Positions 58,374-64,000 of a stretch of 64,000 bases of DNA are shown in pieces. This stretch comes from Mortierella alpina (taxonomy: Eukaryota > Mortierellomycota > Mortierellomycetes > Mortierellales > Mortierellaceae). The position numbers and the translations under genes are program-made. Under the pieces are notes generated by a model that was not told the origin of the DNA, made no database searches, and worked only from the letters and a program-made list of their open reading frames with translations. The first letter of the stretch is position 1, and each line of letters starts with the position of its first letter. The stretch lies in the NCBI GenBank assembly GCA_029449245.1, contig JANATF010000004.1, positions 2,170,001 to 2,234,000 on the forward strand, given 5' to 3'.

Positions 58374-58586
58374 CTACTCGGGTCGAACCTGTGCCGCCTC
58401 CATCCCCTTCTGACCTTTCTCAGCCACGAAAGAGACAGTTTGACCTTCTTTCAGACTTTTGAACCCATCCGACTCTATAGCCTTAAAATGAACATATAAG
58501 TCGTCCCCTCCATTGCTTGGCGTGATAAATCCAAAGCCTTTCTCGTCATTGAACCACTTGACTGCGCCGGTTTGTCTGTTGCTCAT
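58374..58586 (-). CDS. bacterial-type cold shock protein (CspA family), unit 1 copy
   Basis: The intronless gene encodes 70 residues. It starts [20 protein letters not shown] and contains both RNA-binding motifs of the cold shock domain: KGFGFI (RNP1) and DLYVHF (RNP2), then [18 protein letters not shown] and the ending [13 protein letters not shown]. This is the free-standing single-domain form of bacteria, closest by eye to gammaproteobacterial proteins, and binds single-stranded nucleic acid as an RNA chaperone. Fungal cold shock domains are rare. Context is eukaryotic on both sides and the gene is duplicated with its surroundings, so contamination is unlikely. Transfer from bacteria is the simplest reading. 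A 70-residue cytosolic product needs no further signals. Confidence 0.9.
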   Translation of the reverse strand: MSNRQTGAVKWFNDEKGFGFITPSNGGDDLYVHFKAIESDGFKSLKEGQTVSFVAEKGQKGMEAAQVRPE

Positions 58587-58963
58587 CTTGACTGCCCGTG
58601 AAGATTGTCTGCGGTTTGATGGACATGGTATTATTGGTTAGATATCCAGAACACCCAAACTCAAACCCAAACTATGAACGTCCTTCTACACGTCCGACCT
58701 ACGTGAATGTACTGTGAGATGAAAAAGCGCAGGTTGATGGGTTGGCAGCTCGTTCGATGGATGTTGCAGTGGTTGGGAACTGTATGCGAGGTGATAGGAA
58801 CAAGGGAGCGTGGGAATTGGAACAAAAACAAATGAAGTGGTGTATTGCTAAGGGTGACAAATCTGCACGAACTATTTATGTGCATCCATCAGATTTGCAT
58901 AAAAGAAGTTGCAGTCCGTGCTTCTTTTCGTGATGAGGCTCAAATTCATCCTTGTACATGTAC

Positions 58964-59024
58964 ACCACTGTGGTTTGGACACTGTGGTTTGGACACTGTG
59001 GTTTGGACACTGTGGTTTGGACAC
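58964..59024. repeat. 14-bp minisatellite, about four copies
   Basis: The unit ACTGTGGTTTGGAC is repeated four times in a row. The equivalent place in unit 2 (about 62601-62620) has a single copy, so the array expanded or contracted after duplication. Confidence 0.9.
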
Positions 59025-59112
59025 TGGGGGCAGTGTAAAATTTGATGACTTTGATGCTCCATGCGAAAAGACAGAGTCGTTCTACCAACACATTAAAAAA
59101 ACGAAAAATATA

Positions 59113-59525
59113 TCTGGCGACCGATTAAAATACGTTACTTGGCGACCGTATTAAATCCCATATGAGCTTTAGTCAATCTGGCGACCGAACCTTGCCTCCA
59201 CCACAGGAGGACCACGGTGACGCAAGTGTCTGATACAACAAGGGCATGCTTGCGGTCAACCCATTCGTCATTCAGCGCGCCAGACGTTCGCGTCCTCCCG
59301 TATAATTGATAGAGCTGTAAGCCCTTTATAATCAAATGGCGGCGCCTCGTCTCCGGCATTGCTATCGGGGGTCGTTCGTTTTTACAGTCCTTCATCCTTC
59401 GCAGTCCGCCGGTTGCTCGCCCAACTTCAACAACCCAAAGCCCTGGCCCATCGGTCGCCAAATTTCTTAAAGCATATGGGATTTAATACGGTCGCCAAGT
59501 GACGTATTTTTAATCGGTCGCCAAA
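59113..59525. mobile_element. 413-bp MITE with TGGCGACCG-bearing inverted repeats
   Basis: Arms of about 74 bp (59113-59187 and 59452-59525) are near-perfect inverted copies. Each carries the 9-mer TGGCGACCG three times at intervals of about 25-40 bp. The flanks are TA on both sides, and unit 2 lacks the insertion. The core encodes no recognisable protein, although one minus frame crosses it. Ends and TA target point to a non-autonomous Tc1/mariner-like element, different from the two-gene transposon. Confidence 0.85.
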
Positions 59526-60094
59526 TAGACAACTCAAAAAAATCCCCAGAACTGCGTTGCTCTACTGGCAAGAAGACTACAGTAGAGCACAATACTCAGG
59601 TAACACTTTCTACGCGACTGTCGACCGAGAACGATTGATAGATATCAGTGCTGTGAGCTACGCTTGCCTTGGAGTGCAGTGAGTGCTGAGGAGCACTCTC
59701 GTAGGAGCGGTGATCTCTTTGATTGAATCTTGAGACAAAGGCAATGCTTGATCGTGAAAGTGGTAGATGCAGGCAAGGTCTAGCATATAATCATGGCGTT
59801 CAGAAGCCGAATTAGTTGCAATAAAAGTCGCTTTAGAGCGCTGTTGTAAATCCAAAATTCCAGTTCATGTTTAAGAGCTTTATATCCCGAGTGCTAGTAC
59901 ATCTGCGACATTGCTTCGATGGACCAATGCCCGAGTTGAACGTTGTGCATGAAGGAGCTGTAACGGAACGATATGGGATGTTTAGAGTGAGAATGCCGTA
60001 TCCGGAATAAAGTAGAAACCAAAAAGCACTTTGAAATACGATGCACCGGCAGTGTAAGCACACGCTTGTGAATGCTACGAGCACCGACGGCCTC

Positions 60095-60346
60095 AAGGTG
60101 CTGAGACAGATCTCTGCCTTGGACGGATTCCATATGGAGGTGAACGAGATGAAGCAGCAGATCGCAGAGATGGAGAGGCTGTTGGATGGTCAAGAGGGAC
60201 TAGACGAGGTTAAGGAGGAGATGCGAGTCGCCAAACAAGAAATGCAGCTGCAAGGTGTGCCTGCAATCGTGGTTCAGAACACATACCTGCTATCCGGTGG
60301 CCAGGATGCATCGACCTTCGTTGAGATCTTTAAGCGAGTCGTCTGA
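60095..60346 (+). pseudogene. 3'-end fragment of the DsbA-like gene, unit 2
   Basis: Eighty-three codons from KVLRQISALDGFHMEVNEMK to the stop match the C-terminal part of the intact gene with a handful of replacements (for example Met to Leu, Asp to Glu, Ile to Met). The CPWC active site and the first 217 residues are missing, so it cannot be a functional oxidoreductase. The frame is still open and an upstream ATG at 60041 gives a 101-residue frame, so a short product is possible. Confidence 0.85.
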
Positions 60347-60859
60347 TCAGCGATACTGAACCGCAAAAAAAAAAATAAAGATAAAAAAAATAGACTTGAT
60401 TGATATGGCCAGGGGTTCCAGCAGCGTAAGGCTCTTAATGTGTAGGGATATCAATTTCGCCGACAACACGTTCTTCCCCCTCCGCATGCTCATCCACTCA
60501 AGTTCAAGAACCACATTGCTGACTCTGCCCCCAAGGCTTTATCCAGATGCAACTGGACGTTTATATTCAAGCACAAGAACCGTGGGGACTATACCTGGTA
60601 AATGGTTCCTTCTCATGTATGTCTTCATGCTCACCCGTCTCACCTCCACTGGCAAAGGTCAAAGGTGTATGTGTGCTTTCATTATCACGAAGAAGACATC
60701 AAGGACGCCCTCCTTAGATCGGACCAGGATAGGGACGAGGGCATGCAACTAAATAAGAACCAAGAGTTCGTTGACGGACGCAATACTCAAAGCAAATAGA
60801 TCTGGATCAATTGACACGAACTCGCTGTCGACTGAGAGAAGCCGATAGAGATCACTTCT

Positions 60860-61417
60860 TCAAGTCCCACGCGCCCGGGGATGCCACAAGTGGTGGGGAG
60901 AACTGTAGTAGTAGAGGTGATTCTCGGATCGAACCCGAAGACAGGGACTAGGAGAGGGCTGAAAGAATGTGGCAGAATGTACAACTGTATTTTTGTCTGC
61001 CCGGATCACAGAGCAGTTCATATACAAATCAGCCATCGCGCTGCCCAACGCGTGCTCTTCAAGGGAATGCGCCTTTAGCTGCATGAGCCATTCAGGATAT
61101 GAAGCAAAACACATCCGACCATGGCTAATAATAAGTTCATTCTCAAGAACTGGGCACTCACAATTACCGCAGTTTTTCTTGTGTGAACGTAGGCAAATAT
61201 GAACTTCAGTGTGCGAAGAATAGTACTGAGTAGCGGAGGCTACACATTTCTACCGTTCTCGCACATCACATTCACTGGTAACACATGTCCTACGAGATGC
61301 CCTCTTGGCGTTGATAGTTGTTGCTCTGTGTTGTGCTGCTGACTTGAAACGACAGTTGGTCGCATCAAGTACCTATGCCACGTTGAAAGGAGACATCCCA
61401 GATCGCGTTTCGTCTCT
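60860..61417 (-). pseudogene. decayed cysteine-rich coding fragment, unit 2 copy
   Basis: From 61249 to 60860 a frame of 129 codons is open (KCVASATQYYSSHTEVHICL ... PHHLWHPRARGT). Just upstream another open stretch (LLSTWHRYLMRPTVVSSQQH ... NVMCENGR) is in the next frame. One missing A near 61250 separates them, so this copy is frameshifted but longer than that in unit 1. The family is not recognised. Confidence 0.5.
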
Positions 61418-62016
61418 TAAAGAATGATGGTGCTTTTCGAATTTAAAACACTCGTCAGCCCTCTCCACGCCGCCGTGTCCTAGACATTGTCGCTCGAGAG
61501 AGCGCTTCAGGTGCAGGAGTTTTTGCTGGTGTAGCAACGACACCTAGAGGCATTGCTTGACATTGAGCGATTGCAGAATGTTCTTCGTCTAAAGCAGCGG
61601 CCGTCGAGAATTCCACAGTACACGCAGGTCTTTGCGCGTCCTAAAGTCCCTGCGCACGCAGTTGCAAGAGCTTCACCAGTACTACTTGCATTACTGCGAC
61701 TTGTACATCGCAGACGACAAAGGGTAGCATCAGAAGGGAACGAGACGAATGGTACGGCTGCGATCACCGAGAGCGCAATATGCTGGTGCTTCAACAGAAC
61801 TTGAAGTTCTCACTGGTGATGATTATCTTGCAAGCGGAGACCTACTCCTTACAGGTGATCTGACAATAATCGCATAGCATCAATTTCGCACTCAGACCTG
61901 ATGTGGACGTGGACCATGTAATGCCAGAGTTCAAGAGTTTATGATCTTGAATAGCGCTGATGAATACTATTCATATTCGTCGGTAATATACGTCTGTATC
62001 ATTATGGCAGTCTGCA

Positions 62017-62229
62017 CTACTCGGGTCGAACCTGTGCCGCCTCCATCCCCTTCTGACCTTTCTCAGCCACGAAAGAGACAGTTTGACCTTCTTTCAGACT
62101 TTTGAACCCATCCGACTCTATAGCCTTAAAATGAACATATAAGTCGTCCCCTCCATTGCTTGGCGTGATAAATCCAAAGCCTTTCTCGTCATTGAACCAC
62201 TTGACTGCGCCGGTTTGTCTGTTGCTCAT
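62017..62229 (-). CDS. bacterial-type cold shock protein (CspA family), unit 2 copy
   Basis: The product is identical to that of unit 1 at all 70 positions, and the flanking DNA is nearly identical for several hundred bases on both sides. Other parts of the units differ by indels and stops, so either duplication was recent, gene conversion acts here, or the gene is under constraint. RNP motifs KGFGFI and DLYVHF are intact, and there is no intron. Confidence 0.9.
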   Translation of the reverse strand: MSNRQTGAVKWFNDEKGFGFITPSNGGDDLYVHFKAIESDGFKSLKEGQTVSFVAEKGQKGMEAAQVRPE

Positions 62230-62827
62230 CTTGACTGCCCGTGAAGATTGTCTGCGGTTTGATGGACATGGTATTATTGGTTAGATATCCAGAACACCCA
62301 AACTCAAACCCAAACTATGAACGTCCTTCTACACGTCCGACCTACGTGAATGTACTGTGAGATGAAAAAGCGCAGGTTGATGGGTTGGCAGCTCGTTCGA
62401 TGGATGTTGCAGTGGTTGGGAACTGTATGCGAGGTGATAGGAACAAGGGAGCGTGGGAACTGGAGCAGAAACAAATGAAGTGGTGTATTGCTAAGGGAGA
62501 CAAATCTGCACGAACTATTTATGTGCATCCATCAGATTTGCATAAAAGAAGTTGCAGTCCGTGCTTCTTTTCGTGATGAGGCTCAAATTCATCCTTGTAC
62601 ACCACTGTGGTTTGGACACTGGGGGCAGTGTAACTTCGTCAGCTCGTGATAAAATTTGACGACTTTGATGCTCCATGCGAAAAGGCAGAGTCGTTCTACC
62701 AATACCTTAAAAAGATATCTAGAACTGCGTTGCTCTACTGGCAAAAAGACTACAGTAGAGCACAATACTCAGGCGCTTTCTACGCGACTGTCGACCGAGA
62801 ACGATTGATAGATATCAGTGTTGTGCG

Positions 62828-63019
62828 CTACACGTGCCTTGGAGCGCAGTGAGTGCTGAGGAGCACTCCCGTAGCAGCGGTGATCTCTTTGATCGATTCT
62901 TGAGACAGAGGCAGTGCTTGGTTGTGAAAGTGGTAGATACAGTCAAGGACTAGCATATAATCATGGCGTTCAGAAGCCGAATTAATTGCAATAAAAGTCG
63001 CGTTGGAACACAGATCCAT
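62828..63019 (-). pseudogene. conserved short frame shared by units 1 and 2
   Basis: A 63-codon frame (NSASERHDYMLVLDCIYHFH ... LPLSQESIKEITAATGVLLS) is matched in unit 1 at 59658-59855 with scattered replacements. Conservation of frame hints at former coding DNA. I recognise no family and the frames are bounded by stops in both copies. Confidence 0.3.
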
Positions 63020-63350
63020 GTTCTTTTTTTCTACGCTTTACAGTAGCGCGCTGTTGTAAATCCAAAATTCCAGTTCATGTCTAAGAGCTTTATATCCCGA
63101 GTGCTAGTACATCTGCGACATTGCTTCGATGGACCAATGCCCGAGTTGGAGGTTGTGCACGAAGAAGCTATAACGGGACGATGTGGGACGTTTAGAGTGA
63201 GAGTGTTGTATCCACAATGAAGTGAAAATCACAAAGCAGCTTCACACAGGGTGCTTGTACTGGAGTATCTTCACGCCACAGACGGCAGCGACCGGCGGTG
63301 TGTGTGCAAGCACATGCCTGTGATTGCTACGAGTACCAACTGCCTCAAGG

Positions 63351-64000
63351 ACACAGAACAGCGATGAAAGGGAGTCACATGGAGGAACTTGGACCTCGGG
63401 CGATTATCCTGGAGGCGAAGGCGTACAGCTCACAGATATGTTCGTACACTCGCGCGCGCTTGTCTTCGATGCGATGTTGGGATTGTGGCTTTGAATTGGG
63501 CATCGCTCAGCTGCATAAAGTTCGCACCCTGTCGAACTCTCATTTTTACTCATGCCACTCCACGAACAATCCAACTCAGCATCCACCTTCCACATGCTCA
63601 TGCAGCCAACGCTGACAACCATGCATATGACCTTGCTCCCGAGGCTTCAGATCGGTGCAGCTAGTCGTTCACATTCAAGCGCAAGAACCGCGGGCACAAT
63701 GCCGCCCACTTGGTAAGTGTTTGTTCCCGGACTCACGCGTCTCACCCTCGACCCTCTAAGTCATGGGCATGTGCGCCTTGAGTCGTTACCAGCCTGTCTG
63801 TTTGTTGACAAGGGGCCAACAGCAAGCAGGCCGCCACTCTTCCGTGTCTGTGAGGAGTGCAATGTTAGACAATCCTCCAAGAAGCACTTTTCTGACGCGT
63901 CTTTTTCTTTTGTTTACTTTGCTTGTAGAGTGACGCCTCCACCCAGTAGGACCCTTGCTCAGGGGCCGTCTCCGCACCACGATAGTGGGTCCCTCTTTCG
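63351..64000. repeat. start of a diverged third tandem unit
   Basis: After the end of unit 2 a weak match to the oxidoreductase fragment (CACATGGAGGAACTTGG region) appears. Then 63650-63770 resembles the first part of units 1 and 2 (TTCACATTCAAGCGCAAGAA, CTTGGTAAGTG). Divergence is much higher than between units 1 and 2. The window ends inside it. Confidence 0.5.

Larger units (their letters stand above)
56888..60094. repeat. tandem unit 1 of the duplicated locus
   Basis: This DNA, taken together with the oxidoreductase 3' end before the transposon, matches 60095-63350 at high identity. It holds decayed coding fragments, an intact cold shock protein gene, a 14-bp minisatellite and a MITE absent from unit 2. 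Relative to unit 2 it lacks about 140 bp near 57765. Confidence 0.88.
60386..63350. repeat. tandem unit 2 of the duplicated locus
   Basis: The copy follows directly on the oxidoreductase fragment, with A-rich DNA where unit 1 has the transposon. It carries the second cold shock gene. The end of the unit (AAGCACATGCCTGTGATTGC, near 63308-63327) corresponds to the end of unit 1 near 60058-60077. Confidence 0.85.

Overview
The window is nuclear DNA of a filamentous fungus, most likely an early-diverging one of the Mortierella type (Mucoromycota sensu lato). Genes are split by short introns (about 55-150 nt, GTAAGT-like donors, TAG/CAG acceptors). The fatty acid synthase is one fused beta-alpha polypeptide of about 4,160 residues, as known for Mortierella. 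A bacterial-type cold shock protein sits in fungal DNA. The genus assignment is inference, not proof.

Layout. 0.3-12 kb is an ordinary gene block, all on the minus strand: RPAP1 (RNA polymerase II assembly), an alpha-N-terminal protein methyltransferase (NTMT1/Tae1 type), a doubtful two-exon hypothetical gene, a disordered Ser-rich protein with a C-terminal helix, and a secreted cysteine-rich protein with a probable GPI signal. 12-15.3 kb is gene-poor. 15.35-24.97 kb is one giant plus-strand gene of 30 exons for a secreted protein with a His-rich head and about 34 copies of an 8-cysteine module, mostly one module per phase-0 exon; a one-base excess in a C9 tract breaks the frame of exon 14. 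It is followed by a secreted family-14 polysaccharide lyase. 27-29 kb collects small mobile DNA: a 387-bp inverted-repeat element, a tRNA-like sequence with a perfect B box, and a 5'-truncated LINE with a poly(A) tail and a 15-bp target duplication.

30.3-50.9 kb is again a housekeeping block: a PUB1/TIA-1-like three-RRM protein, the 13.9-kb FAS gene with two tandem acyl carrier domains, and a mitochondrial SAP-domain protein resembling Aim34. 52.9-64 kb starts with a single-exon DsbA/FrnE-like oxidoreductase. Immediately after its stop codon lies an apparently intact 2,996-bp Tc1/mariner-IS630-type transposon (23-bp inverted repeats, TA target duplication) that carries an intron-containing DD34E transposase and a second, convergent gene of unknown function. 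Beyond it is a tandem array of roughly 3.2-kb units. Two complete units and the start of a probable third are visible. Each complete unit carries an identical 70-residue bacterial-type cold shock protein gene, decayed coding fragments, and (units 2 and 3) a copy of only the 3' end of the oxidoreductase gene. Unit 2 keeps the empty site of the transposon, and a 413-bp MITE with repeated TGGCGACCG motifs sits only in unit 1.

Working together: RPAP1, the N-terminal methyltransferase, the PUB1-like protein and FAS are core functions with no special linkage. The two secreted cysteine-rich proteins and the polysaccharide lyase suggest a cell-surface or secretome neighbourhood between 10.8 and 27 kb. 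The right end is an unstable, transposon-rich accessory region.
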